Positions 48,831 to 55,502 of a stretch of DNA of 64,000 nt are shown here, piece by piece (positions within the stretch are counted from its first letter, which is position 1; the number at the start of each line of letters is the position of its first letter). The stretch covers positions 186,001 through 250,000 of the forward strand of contig NZ_CAJFCN010000004.1 of the NCBI RefSeq assembly GCF_904063055.1, written 5' to 3'. The notes below the pieces were generated by a model. The model was given only the letters and a program-made list of their open reading frames with translations, searched no databases and was not told the origin of the DNA. Origin of the DNA: Pseudomonas paracarnis. Lineage in GTDB: Bacteria > Pseudomonadota > Gammaproteobacteria > Pseudomonadales > Pseudomonadaceae. The translations under genes were made by a program, and so were the position numbers.

Positions 48831-49588
48831 GTTGCACTCTCCAGTTCTGCCTTGCGCTTGTTCACCGCGCCGCGCAACTCCTCGGCGCCTACCGTGTCTT
48901 TCGCGGCGTGCAGCACCTTCAGCCCGTGCTGCCACACCTCTTGCAACGCTGACTTGTCGGTTGCTGCTTCCACCTTCGATGTCAGGTCGTCGAGGATTGC
49001 ATTGCGGAAGTCGTCACCGCCGGCACCATTGCCGTCGTCGTCCTCTTCGCCGATAGCGACGTTGAAGATCATCTTCAGCAGGTACCGCATGCCGTAGGAG
49101 GTTCCAGAGCCAAAGGCGTGCGTCTTGGTCATGACGTCGCCGCCCTTGGCGCCCTTTCCATCAGACGGGACGTGGGCTCGATATTCACGGGTGTGGCCGC
49201 CGATGTGGCTGACGAAGCACACCATGCCAACCATCCCTTCAGGTGCTGGCTCGGTGCCGAAGGAAAGCGAGAACCCTTCCTTGGTGTACTTAGGCCGCAA
49301 CGAGCTGTCGAGCTTCCCGTAGGTAGCGTACTGGCTGCGTGTCTGACTATTGGTAGCATCAGCAGCAATGCGGCCCATTTCACCCTGTACGCGGGACAGG
49401 GCGGCATTGAAGTCTGTTTCAGCGGTCTTGGCCTGCATGCGCTCATGCATCGCCATGAGGCGTTCCATCTTTTCGATATCGCAGGCCGGATCAGCGGCGG
49501 CGCGCTGGATGACAGAAAGGATCGTTGCGGACTCATTGAGTTGAGCCGGCACGCTCTCTCTCTGCTCAACTATGGAAGTGCTGGACAT
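48827..49588 (-). CDS. ERF-family single-strand annealing protein
   Basis: This 253-residue protein has the ERF core DFNAALSRVQGEMG, SQYATYGKLDSSLRPKYTKE split by short variable parts, and KTHAFGSGTSYGMRYLLKMIF near residue 155. With the YqaJ nuclease it forms a Red-like recombination pair used in replication and circularisation of phage DNA. Confidence 0.92.
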   Translation of the reverse strand: MSSTSIVEQRESVPAQLNESATILSVIQRAAADPACDIEKMERLMAMHERMQAKTAETDFNAALSRVQGEMGRIAADATNSQTRSQYATYGKLDSSLRPKYTKEGFSLSFGTEPAPEGMVGMVCFVSHIGGHTREYRAHVPSDGKGAKGGDVMTKTHAFGSGTSYGMRYLLKMIFNVAIGEEDDDGNGAGGDDFRNAILDDLTSKVEAATDKSALQEVWQHGLKVLHAAKDTVGAEELRGAVNKRKAELESAT

Positions 49589-49629
49589 GACTATCTCTCC
49601 GCGCCACCGGAGAGGGGCGCCGTAATTGT

Positions 49630-49746
49630 TTAGGAGGTGATTCGATCAGCGAGAGCGCTGAGCAACATCAGGAAGGTGAGGATAGATAGCGCTATGGCAG
49701 ACCCGCGCCAGAAGCAGTAGCGCTTGGCTCTTTGGTAGGAGGTCAT
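49630..49746 (-). CDS. 38-residue single-helix membrane protein
   Basis: ATG at 49746 and TAA at 49632-49630 encode a basic N-terminus (MTSYQRAKRYCFWRGS) and one membrane helix (AIALSILTFLMLLSALA). Its start overlaps the upstream stop as ATGA, and AGGTG-like bases precede it. The overlap and clear helix argue that it is a real small gene. Confidence 0.65.
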   Translation of the reverse strand: MTSYQRAKRYCFWRGSAIALSILTFLMLLSALADRITS

Positions 49747-50285
49747 TCAGACACCGGCTTACGCCAACCCTTGTCGATCAGGTTCTCGACCCAGGCCCTT
49801 GCCTCTGGATCACCGTCGAACGCGGTGGCGCACATGCCAGCGTCAATTTCCATGTAGTTAATCGCAGCAAGACGCTCTTCCGCTGCAATCTGTTCGGGCG
49901 TGCGGCAAGGCCTGAAATGGTCTCCAGAGCTTGAATGGCTTGAGCTTTGCGAGTAGACGAAAACCGCGCAGGGGTAGTCGTCGCCAACAAAGGTTCGGTG
50001 GGCGACTATCTCAACCTCCGTCCATTCTTCGCCAGGGATCAGTTTTCGATGCTCGCACACCGTTCCAACAGGCGGCAGGCCCTCGCCGGTCCAGGGCCTT
50101 TCCTCATAAGCCCACACGTCAAGGTAAGCGCAAAGCGCTGAGCCATCACAAGACTCGCCACGTACCCGGTTTTGCTCATGAATCACGCTTTTAACAAAGG
50201 TAACTCTCGGGAAATGGATATTCCCAACACAGGCGACAAGCGCGCCTACGCAGTCTTCTGGTGCACCACTCCAATCAACAATCAT
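49743..50285 (-). CDS. Hypothetical phage protein
   Basis: This 180-residue protein has an N-terminal half with several Cys (EDCVGALVACVGN), PVGTVCEHRKLIPGEEWTEV and a C-terminal helical tail (ARAWVENLIDKGWRK). The middle segment resembles small phage proteins that handle metadata of incoming DNA in many Pseudomonas phages, but no function is known. It overlaps both neighbours by ATGA. Confidence 0.65.
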   Translation of the reverse strand: MIVDWSGAPEDCVGALVACVGNIHFPRVTFVKSVIHEQNRVRGESCDGSALCAYLDVWAYEERPWTGEGLPPVGTVCEHRKLIPGEEWTEVEIVAHRTFVGDDYPCAVFVYSQSSSHSSSGDHFRPCRTPEQIAAEERLAAINYMEIDAGMCATAFDGDPEARAWVENLIDKGWRKPVSE

Positions 50286-50485
50286 GCCTTCACCTCATAA
50301 GCAACAGTCCACTCACCGCACAGGCAGGCCCGACCACTCCATGCGTGCACATTCGGGATGCCAGCGTCATGTGCCAGCGACAGGGCGCCCAGCCACTTGG
50401 TGTGGGTGAAGGCCAGTATCATGCGGTCGGCGGGCAGCTCTTCTATTTGCTCGTCGACTAGCGATTTCACGACTGGAGTGGTCAT
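50282..50485 (-). CDS. Hypothetical phage protein
   Basis: This 67-residue protein begins MTTPVVKSLVDEQIEELP and contains MILAFTHTKWLGALSLAHD. It is coupled on both sides by four-base overlaps. The family is not recognised. Confidence 0.6.
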   Translation of the reverse strand: MTTPVVKSLVDEQIEELPADRMILAFTHTKWLGALSLAHDAGIPNVHAWSGRACLCGEWTVAYEVKA

Positions 50486-50697
50486 GCTGCGGCCCTCTTA
50501 AGCTCTGCATTGCGCTCGACGAACTTGGCGTCCAGCGCATCGCGGTAACGGTTGGCGGTAGGGGAGTCGACCAGATCGGCGAACTCGGCCATTTCGATCA
50601 TGCCCATGACGAAGGTGCGGTCCGGTACCGGTGTGCACGACTTCTTCATCTTGGCGATTTCCAGGCCCAGGCGGGCGAGGGCGGTAGGCGTGTTCAT
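50482..50697 (-). CDS. Hypothetical phage protein
   Basis: This 71-residue helical protein contains IAKMKKSCTPVPDRTFVMGM and ANRYRDALDAKFVERNAEL. It has ATGA overlaps on both sides. The family is not recognised. Confidence 0.6.
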   Translation of the reverse strand: MNTPTALARLGLEIAKMKKSCTPVPDRTFVMGMIEMAEFADLVDSPTANRYRDALDAKFVERNAELKRAAA

Positions 50698-51122
50698 AGT
50701 TCGTCGTCCTCGGTCTGGGCGGCCAGTGCATCGTCAGCGAGGGGCCGAAGTAGGGCCTCTGCAATTTCGCCAAGCTTGCCGAAGGGGTGGTCGCTGTGGC
50801 CCAGCAGTTCGGCGGTCGACTCTTTATCGGCGCGCCCTGAGTTGTTGGCGATCAGCAGCCAGCCGAGAGCCGGTGTGCCGACCTCACAGCTCGCCTGCCG
50901 GTTGTTCGCCAGTTCGTCCGCCGCCAGTGCCAGTTGTGCGACCGTGACGGCCTGAGGCCTGCGCAGGCGCCGCTGGAACTTCACATCCTGACCGAAGCGC
51001 ACCAACTGCTCGGTGGCGTTGTACAGCCACTCCATGCGGGCAATCTCCACCGCCGACTCGCTTACTGGAGGCGGCAACTGAGCGTCGTAACGCTCCTGGC
51101 ATATCTTCCATGCTGCGTTCAT
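50694..51122 (-). CDS. Hypothetical phage protein
   Basis: This 142-residue helical protein has ESAVEIARMEWLYNATEQLV and LGWLLIANNSGRADKES with an acidic tail. GGAGGC precedes the ATG. The function is unknown. Confidence 0.62.
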   Translation of the reverse strand: MNAAWKICQERYDAQLPPPVSESAVEIARMEWLYNATEQLVRFGQDVKFQRRLRRPQAVTVAQLALAADELANNRQASCEVGTPALGWLLIANNSGRADKESTAELLGHSDHPFGKLGEIAEALLRPLADDALAAQTEDDEL

Positions 51123-51134
51123 GGTCGCCTCCAG

Positions 51135-51290
51135 TTATGGGCAGAGAGGGCAGCGCGCCGTCTTCGGTCGGCGCCATCCCTTGCCGCTGGTTACAGTTGA
51201 GTGCCCGCAAGATAGCTTGCAGTACCACCCTTGCTTGTCGTGGTCGCCAGTGGCTTGTGGTAAGCCGACGACCTTTCGCCGCTTGAGCAT
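51135..51290 (-). CDS. 51-residue zinc-finger-like phage protein
   Basis: ATG at 51290 has a perfect GGAGGT site 5 bases upstream; the stop is TAA at 51137-51135. The basic protein (MLKRRKVVGLPQ at the start) has WYCKLSCGHS and ends RCPLCP, giving four Cys and His in a zinc-ribbon arrangement. It fits exactly between its neighbours. Confidence 0.7.
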   Translation of the reverse strand: MLKRRKVVGLPQATGDHDKQGWYCKLSCGHSTVTSGKGWRRPKTARCPLCP

Positions 51291-51311
51291 GGCGACCTCC
51301 AGTGTTTGGGG

Positions 51312-51599
51312 TTAGGCGGTGGCTTTGGCGATCAGGTTGTCGTATGCCTCGACTCGCTCACGCAGGACCGGCATCACATCGACGAGACCGCGAAATATCG
51401 TCATAGCATCTACAATAGCCAGAAGCAGTTGAGGCGACATCGCCATCAGCTTTGCGTTGGCTTCTCCCTCGGCGATCAGGTGGTTGTAGGAGGCGATCAC
51501 GATGTCGCCATCTTCGGCCGTTACCTGGGCCTCGATCTTGTCGACGTGGTTGTAGCCAGACCAATACGACCAAGGCCCGGGCGTATGCTTCGTTTCCAT
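51312..51599 (-). CDS. Hypothetical phage protein
   Basis: This 95-residue protein begins METKHTPGPWSYWSGYN, an opening common in small phage proteins, and ends in a helical part (LLLAIVDAMTIFRGLV; VLRERVEAYDNLIA). GGAGAG precedes the ATG at 51599. The function is unknown. Confidence 0.68.
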   Translation of the reverse strand: METKHTPGPWSYWSGYNHVDKIEAQVTAEDGDIVIASYNHLIAEGEANAKLMAMSPQLLLAIVDAMTIFRGLVDVMPVLRERVEAYDNLIAKATA

Positions 51600-51636
51600 G
51601 ACTCTCTCCATTCGTTGGTTCACCCGGTTAGGCGGG

Positions 51637-51846
51637 CTATTCGTTCGCTTCAAGCCATTCGCGCACCTTGGCGATGCCCATATGCTCAAGCAGGTCGTCG
51701 GCGCCAAACTCTTCAATCACCTCGCCCAGTTCGAAGCACTGGAGAACATCTGAGGGATCAGCGTCGGCGGTAACGCGAAGCCAGCTACTGCTGGTGGGTT
51801 CCGACAAAATGCTGGATGCGGTAAAGGTTATTTCCTTGGTTTTCAT
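51637..51846 (-). CDS. Hypothetical phage protein
   Basis: This 69-residue acidic protein begins MKTKEITFTASSIL and ends with a helix GADDLLEHMGIAKVREWL. GGAG lies about 6 bases before the ATG at 51846. The family is not recognised. Confidence 0.6.
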   Translation of the reverse strand: MKTKEITFTASSILSEPTSSSWLRVTADADPSDVLQCFELGEVIEEFGADDLLEHMGIAKVREWLEANE

Positions 51847-51950
51847 CACAATCTCCGGCTGGTTCACCTGTATTCGTCAACACACATGCCTCCCGCTGGT
51901 TGCCGATGGGCGCGGGGGAGGAGTGCTGACGTAATAGAAGCGGAATAAAG

Positions 51951-51976
51951 AAAGCCCGGTTGGACGTCCGGGCTTT
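51951..51976 (-). terminator. Terminator within the leftward operon
   Basis: AAAGCCCGG (51951-51959) pairs with CCGGGCTTT (51968-51976). Read leftward it runs into TTTCTTTATT. It follows the 47-residue gene and would need antitermination for the rest of the operon to be read. Confidence 0.7.
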
Positions 51977-52011
51977 CGGATGCAGTGGTGTGTGTTTTTG
52001 GGGCGGGACCG

Positions 52012-52155
52012 TCAGCGCCAGAACGCCGAGAGCCCCAGTCGAGAACGCCAGCGCTCACGATGGAAGCGCAAGGGACCGGTTGGCAGGCCGTCATCAGGTG
52101 GCGGTTCTGGCCTCGCATGGCTGAGCGCTGCGCCGATCAGGAACAGTAGGAGCAT
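52012..52155 (-). CDS. 47-residue small protein with hydrophobic N-terminus
   Basis: ATG at 52155 follows CCGGAGATCACC, a strong ribosome site. The protein has a short hydrophobic start (MLLLFLIGAALSHA) and an Arg-rich tail (FHRERWRSRLGLSAFWR). It could be a short membrane or exported peptide. It is preceded by a long structured leader (52156-52440). Confidence 0.6.
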   Translation of the reverse strand: MLLLFLIGAALSHARPEPPPDDGLPTGPLRFHRERWRSRLGLSAFWR

Positions 52156-52212
52156 GGTGATCTCCGGTTGGGGTGTGACGCAGGTGGGCGGTTATAGGCC
52201 GCAGTTTCGTCC

Positions 52213-52328
52213 GCATCGGGGTGTGATCTATCTCGTCCAGCACGGCGACCAGTTTTTATCCCGTCTTTCCGTCGTCCGTGGCGCCCGAGTTAGCGACCGG
52301 CACTTACTGGTAGATCACACTCCGATGC
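52213..52328. repeat. Long inverted repeat, candidate structured RNA element
   Basis: An 18-base arm (52213-52230, GCATCGG...GATCTA) pairs with 52311-52328 with a single G-U, enclosing 80 bases with further short pairings (CACGG/CCGTG). It lies in a gene-free 300-bp stretch (52156-52454). No protein frame explains the symmetry. Confidence 0.7.
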
Positions 52329-52330
52329 AG

Positions 52331-52356
52331 CCTGGTGCTGGGGGGGGGGTACCAGG
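52331..52356. repeat. Hairpin with a G10 tract in the loop
   Basis: CCTGGT and ACCAGG flank a loop containing ten G in a row (52340-52349). Such tracts slip during replication and can also form G-quadruplex-like structures. It lies directly beside the long inverted repeat. Confidence 0.6.
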
Positions 52357-52454
52357 GCCTCGGGTGGGTTAGCCGGGTTCGTCCTGACCACCCGGGACCT
52401 CAACCATCACCGGTATAGGGCAGTTATAGCCAAGCTGGCTTTGGCGCTGGTTGT

Positions 52455-52652
52455 TCAGCCGGCGCGCTCCAGGTCGCAGCATTCCGCGTAATGCGCCATC
52501 GCAATGGGCATGTGGTAGCTATCGAGCGGCCACTTGTTGACTTTGCACCCCTGACCGGCAGGGCAATAAAAAACGAACAGCTCGCCCGCTTCTTCGTCCA
52601 TCTGCATGCTTACCTGGGCACCGCCTGTGAACTCGTCTTTGATGATGATCAT
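52455..52652 (-). CDS. Hypothetical phage protein
   Basis: This 65-residue protein has MIIIKDEFTGGAQVSMQMDE split by a turn, FVFYCPAGQGCK and AHYAECCDLERAG, with four cysteines. A GGAG site lies about 10 bases before the ATG. The family is not recognised. Confidence 0.62.
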   Translation of the reverse strand: MIIIKDEFTGGAQVSMQMDEEAGELFVFYCPAGQGCKVNKWPLDSYHMPIAMAHYAECCDLERAG

Positions 52653-52717
52653 CTCGTCTTGCTCCGGTTGTTTTCCCGATGACCACCGCTCTGGATGGGC
52701 ATCAGTGAAAAGGTCCG

Positions 52718-52990
52718 TCAGTCTTCGTCGCTCGCTTCGATCATCTTTTCGATGTCGGCGGCAGCCGGCTTCTGCCAGTTCTTGATCTGGCCTGTCTCCA
52801 GATCGATGTTCAGGATCAGGTAGTCGCCGTAGTGCTGCCCAGGGAAGAAGTCCGGCACATAGCCTTCATAGCTGCCGACCTCTTCGCCCTGGGCGTCGTT
52901 CAGGCCAGCAGCGAATCCGTCGCTGACCTTGATGTGCAGGTGCAGCTCAGTCACGTCGACCTGCACCGTTTTCTGCTGATTGATTTGCAT
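52718..52990 (-). CDS. Hypothetical phage protein, first gene of the leftward operon
   Basis: This 90-residue acidic protein begins MQINQQKTVQVDVTELHLHI and contains YGDYLILNIDLETGQIKNW. GGAG precedes the ATG at 52990. It is the first gene after the PL-type promoter and its roughly 320-base leader. The function is unknown. Confidence 0.65.
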   Translation of the reverse strand: MQINQQKTVQVDVTELHLHIKVSDGFAAGLNDAQGEEVGSYEGYVPDFFPGQHYGDYLILNIDLETGQIKNWQKPAAADIEKMIEASDED

Positions 52991-53253
52991 GCTGCTGTCT
53001 CCGGGTTGATTTCCCGTCAGGCCCTCTTGCGAAGGCCTGCCAGTGAAAGCTGTTGTCTCCACCACGCGCATCGCCCGATTCATATCTCTGGCCAGGTCAC
53101 ACATTTCGTGTCCGGTGTTCTTCCTGGCTGGCTTGCGTGGTTTCGCGTACTCACATGAGGGAGTACGGCAGCTACCAGAGGCTGCATGGGCGGCGATTTA
53201 GCTTCTTCCGACCCAGGTAATGGCCCGGGTACGTCGCGGTGGTCACGTCAGGC

Positions 53254-53265
53254 TGTTAAAGAGCG
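53254..53265 (-). promoter_or_regulatory. boxA antitermination site in the PL leader
   Basis: On the minus strand CGCTCTTTAACA matches the boxA consensus of rRNA and lambdoid nut sites. It lies about 45 bases after the likely PL start. No convincing boxB hairpin was found next to it. Confidence 0.65.
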
Positions 53266-53314
53266 GCAGGCCTGAGGCCCTGGCGAGTCCCTGTTGGGTG
53301 ACTCGATGGAGTGA

Positions 53315-53343
53315 ACAATACCGCCGGTATTCTACAAGGTCAA
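53315..53343 (-). promoter_or_regulatory. PL-type early leftward promoter
   Basis: On the minus strand TTGACC (53343-53338) and TATTGT (53320-53315) are 17 bp apart. Both boxes overlap repressor operators, so CI binding would block it. It would drive the leftward early genes. Confidence 0.75.
53317..53331. promoter_or_regulatory. Repressor operator OL1
   Basis: AATACCG-C-CGGTATT is a perfect 15-bp palindrome. The same motif recurs beside the repressor gene near 55.4 kb. Confidence 0.85.
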
Positions 53344-53356
53344 TACCGCCGGTCAT
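53342..53356. promoter_or_regulatory. Repressor operator OL2
   Basis: AATACCGCCGGTCAT matches the operator with two changes in one half-site. It is centred 25 bp from OL1 and covers the PL -35 box. Confidence 0.78.
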
Positions 53357-53374
53357 GTATTTTTCATTGGGCGT

Positions 53375-53397
53375 AAAAAAACCCGCTCAGTGGCGGG
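53375..53397 (-). terminator. Terminator after the immunity-region genes
   Basis: CCCGC and GCGGG form a stem with a 6-base loop; read leftward it is followed by TTTTTTT. It separates the lysogenic transcript from the PL promoter. Confidence 0.85.
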
Positions 53398-53418
53398 CTG
53401 TTTGGAGGGCGCGATGCG

Positions 53419-53634
53419 TCAGTCGGGGCCCTGGGCCTTCAGCCTGGCCAGGCCCTGCTTGATGTGATCGGCATTCTCGCCGATGGTGAAGAGAGCGCCG
53501 CGCACGTTATCACCGGCCTCGGCATCGCCCTGGCGCTCCAAAAAGAGGGCGAGTTCCATGATGGCCGCCTCTAGGGCGAGCTGGTTCTCATAGATGCGCT
53601 CAAGCATATCGGGGAGTGAGTAGGGCGCAGGCAT
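53419..53634 (-). CDS. Hypothetical immunity-region protein
   Basis: This 71-residue helical protein contains LPDMLERIYENQLALEAAIM and FLERQGDAEAGDNVRG. GGAG precedes the ATG. It lies between two leftward terminators next to OL, in the region expected to be on in lysogens. The function is unknown. Confidence 0.65.
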   Translation of the reverse strand: MPAPYSLPDMLERIYENQLALEAAIMELALFLERQGDAEAGDNVRGALFTIGENADHIKQGLARLKAQGPD

Positions 53635-53682
53635 TGAAAGGCTCCGAGAATGGGAGCCGAAAGTGTAGCAAGGAGGACAGAA

Positions 53683-53708
53683 ACAAGAAGCCCGGCGCTG
53701 GGCCGGGC
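53683..53708 (-). terminator. Terminator after the coiled-coil membrane gene
   Basis: GCCCGGC (53690-53696) pairs with GCCGGGC (53702-53708); read leftward it is followed by TTCTTGTTT. Confidence 0.75.
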
Positions 53709-53715
53709 GCTATTG

Positions 53716-54120
53716 CTAGCTCGATTTTACTGCCGGTGCAGGGGCTGGTGCTGGCGTGCTCTTTTGATTTTCCGCCGTGCTCGGCTCAAGAGTAGATGTA
53801 GCCGTGCTTTTACCCAACTGGAAAGCACTTAACATGTTCGATGTAAGCGCTGTATTGAATCCAGCCACTCCGAGCACGATAGCAAGCACAGTCGAGACCG
53901 CTGTCACGATCAAAGTGTTTTTCATTGAGCTGATGCTGGTCTTTGTGTCTCCGTTGTCCTTGCCAATTTGCGCAAGCACGCTGTCAAGACGCTTGTCCCG
54001 CTCAGCCTGAGCGGATAGAAACCCCTCTATCTTTGAAGACACTGATTCCACGCGAGCATCCATCTTGGCCTCGATGGTCTCGAGCTTAGCGTTGAATTCT
54101 TCACGAGTAATGTCATTCAT
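53716..54120 (-). CDS. Coiled-coil membrane protein next to the repressor
   Basis: This 134-residue protein begins MNDITREEFNAKLETIEAKM, has a charged coiled coil to about residue 70, one membrane helix (TLIVTAVSTVLAIVLGVAGF) and an Ala/Pro-rich tail. An ATG at 54171 with a GGA site would add 17 residues. Proteins of this build are common in Pseudomonas phages. The rex-like position suggests expression in lysogens and a possible exclusion role, which is inference. Confidence 0.7.
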   Translation of the reverse strand: MNDITREEFNAKLETIEAKMDARVESVSSKIEGFLSAQAERDKRLDSVLAQIGKDNGDTKTSISSMKNTLIVTAVSTVLAIVLGVAGFNTALTSNMLSAFQLGKSTATSTLEPSTAENQKSTPAPAPAPAVKSS

Positions 54121-54247
54121 GTTTTTAGTATAGGCCGGTAAATCGGTTAGCTGAAAGTCGTTTAAGGCCATCTCTGTCCAATTTGGAGACGACGCCGGCC
54201 TTCTAGATTTCCAAGGTCTCAGATCAGCGGTCTTTAATCCAAGCCCG

Positions 54248-54544
54248 TCATTCTGGAGCAATTCGCGAATCCTCGATGACGATTTCAAGCAGGCTTGGGG
54301 TAAGCGCGATGTTACGAACAAAATTACAGTTCTTACACACGAGGGCCAAAACAGGGTAACCGCCGATGTACATGTCGCCCTTTCCGTCGCCGTATGGGAG
54401 TGCCGACCCTACATGCCCAGATCCATTGACTGCCGACCAGTTATGGTTCGAGCAGAATGGGCATTTACTGCTGGTGGTCCGCTCAGCTAGCCAACCAGCT
54501 AGCTTTTCTATGTTTATTCCAGGTTTCGCATTTTCTAAAGCCAT
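54248..54544 (-). CDS. Zinc-ribbon protein next to the repressor
   Basis: This 98-residue protein has CPFCSNHNW near residue 29 and VCKNCNFVRNIAL near residue 70, a two-knuckle zinc ribbon. The ATG at 54544 has GGGAGG upstream. It is AT-richer than the flanking early genes. It lies directly after the repressor gene on the same strand. The function is unknown. Confidence 0.7.
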   Translation of the reverse strand: MALENAKPGINIEKLAGWLAERTTSSKCPFCSNHNWSAVNGSGHVGSALPYGDGKGDMYIGGYPVLALVCKNCNFVRNIALTPSLLEIVIEDSRIAPE

Positions 54545-54608
54545 CACGACCTCCCTATCAATTTGTACGCGTTATGCGTCGAGCCGGCTGAATTATCAAA
54601 ATTCGGGT

Positions 54609-55394
54609 CTAAAGCATCCCACCGCGCCAAACCACGCGACCGATGATGCGAACCTCGTTTATCTCCCCGTCGCGCAGCGTCTCATCGCCGTAGCGTGCCT
54701 TGTCCGGGTTGTCGCTGCGAATGATCCAGCCGTCGAAGTCTGACTTCACCAGGCGCTTTACGATCGTGCCCTTTGATTCGCTCTGCATGGCGAATATCTG
54801 GCCGTCCTTCGGTTCCACTCTCGATTCATCTACCAGCAGCACGTCGCCGTCATTGATGGTTGGCTCCATGCTGTGCCCGTTCGCGTAGATCACGTCCAGG
54901 TTCTTCTGGTTGAGGTTATTTGCGCGAAGCCAGGCCGACTTGAACGCCATGACACCGCGGATCTCGACGTGCGGGTTGTCGTCCCCGTCGCCGGTTGATC
55001 CGCGCGCGGTCAATTGCAGGACGCCGGTGTAGCCGGATTCGTCGTTCAGATCGAAGCTGCGCGGGGGGGTGCGGCCGTCAGATGCCTGTTGCGCAACTTT
55101 TCCAGGCAGCGCCTCGGACATTTTTTCGATTTGCGCAGCCAGGGTAGGGCTTATCTCAGAGACGGGAACTCCCAGAGCTCTTGCAAACACGACTGCCGCA
55201 TTCACGCTCAGCGCGGTGCGGCCGTTCATGAAGTGACTGACAGCGCCTTGGGTGACGCCATCACCCAAATCGGCGGCGAGCTTTTCCTGCGTGAGCTTGA
55301 GCTCTCCGCGCTTAGCCTGGAATAGGGATTTGAGCCGGGCGCTGTCTTGCAGCTGCCATTCGGATAACGGAAGCCGTCGGGAGTCTTTTTTCAT
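54609..55394 (-). CDS. CI-like phage repressor with S24 peptidase domain
   Basis: This 261-residue protein has an N-terminal Xre helix-turn-helix (LTQEKLAADL, VTQGAVSHFMNGR) and a C-terminal LexA/CI peptidase fold. The catalytic Ser is in GHSMEPTINDGD near residue 174 and the Lys in KGTIVKRLV near residue 213. It keeps the prophage silent and should self-cleave on RecA activation. The operators AATACCG-C-CGGTATT flank it on both sides. The likely promoter ends only a few bases before the ATG, so the mRNA may be leaderless. Confidence 0.93.
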   Translation of the reverse strand: MKKDSRRLPLSEWQLQDSARLKSLFQAKRGELKLTQEKLAADLGDGVTQGAVSHFMNGRTALSVNAAVVFARALGVPVSEISPTLAAQIEKMSEALPGKVAQQASDGRTPPRSFDLNDESGYTGVLQLTARGSTGDGDDNPHVEIRGVMAFKSAWLRANNLNQKNLDVIYANGHSMEPTINDGDVLLVDESRVEPKDGQIFAMQSESKGTIVKRLVKSDFDGWIIRSDNPDKARYGDETLRDGEINEVRIIGRVVWRGGML

Positions 55395-55403
55395 TCGCTG
55401 ATG

Positions 55404-55431
55404 GTATTACCCACGGTATTTACTTAACCAA
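55404..55431 (-). promoter_or_regulatory. PRM-type repressor promoter
   Basis: On the minus strand TTGGTT (55431-55426) and TAATAC (55409-55404) are 16 bp apart. Transcription would begin about 2-3 bases before the repressor ATG at 55394. Confidence 0.55.
55406..55420. promoter_or_regulatory. Repressor operator OR3 (weak)
   Basis: ATTACCCACGGTATT matches the operator at 12 of 15 positions with one perfect half-site. It overlaps the PRM -10 box and is spaced 24 bp from OR2. Confidence 0.55.
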
Positions 55432-55444
55432 TATCGCCGGTATT
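55430..55444. promoter_or_regulatory. Repressor operator OR2
   Basis: AATATCGCCGGTATT has a single change from the OL1 palindrome. It overlaps the PRM -35 box and touches the PR -35 box. Confidence 0.8.
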
Positions 55445-55472
55445 GACTATGAACAATACCGGCGGTCATACT
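55443..55472 (+). promoter_or_regulatory. PR-type early rightward promoter
   Basis: TTGACT (55443-55448) and CATACT (55467-55472) are 18 bp apart and overlap OR1 and OR2. It would drive cro and the right early genes. Confidence 0.7.
55455..55469. promoter_or_regulatory. Repressor operator OR1
   Basis: AATACCGGCGGTCAT matches the operator with the same altered half as OL2. It lies over the PR spacer and -10 box, 25 bp from OR2. Confidence 0.78.
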
Positions 55473-55502
55473 TGTGGTGAAATCTACGTAGAGGACGCCG
55501 CA

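Noticed and set aside
51980..52372. Plus-strand frame of 130 codons across the structured leader
   Set aside because: It runs through the inverted repeat and G10 tract, has no good start and is opposite a better-supported small gene.
53220..53255. boxB hairpin next to boxA in the PL leader
   Set aside because: Only 3-4 bp weak pairings such as CGT/ACG were found; not strong enough to call a full nut site.
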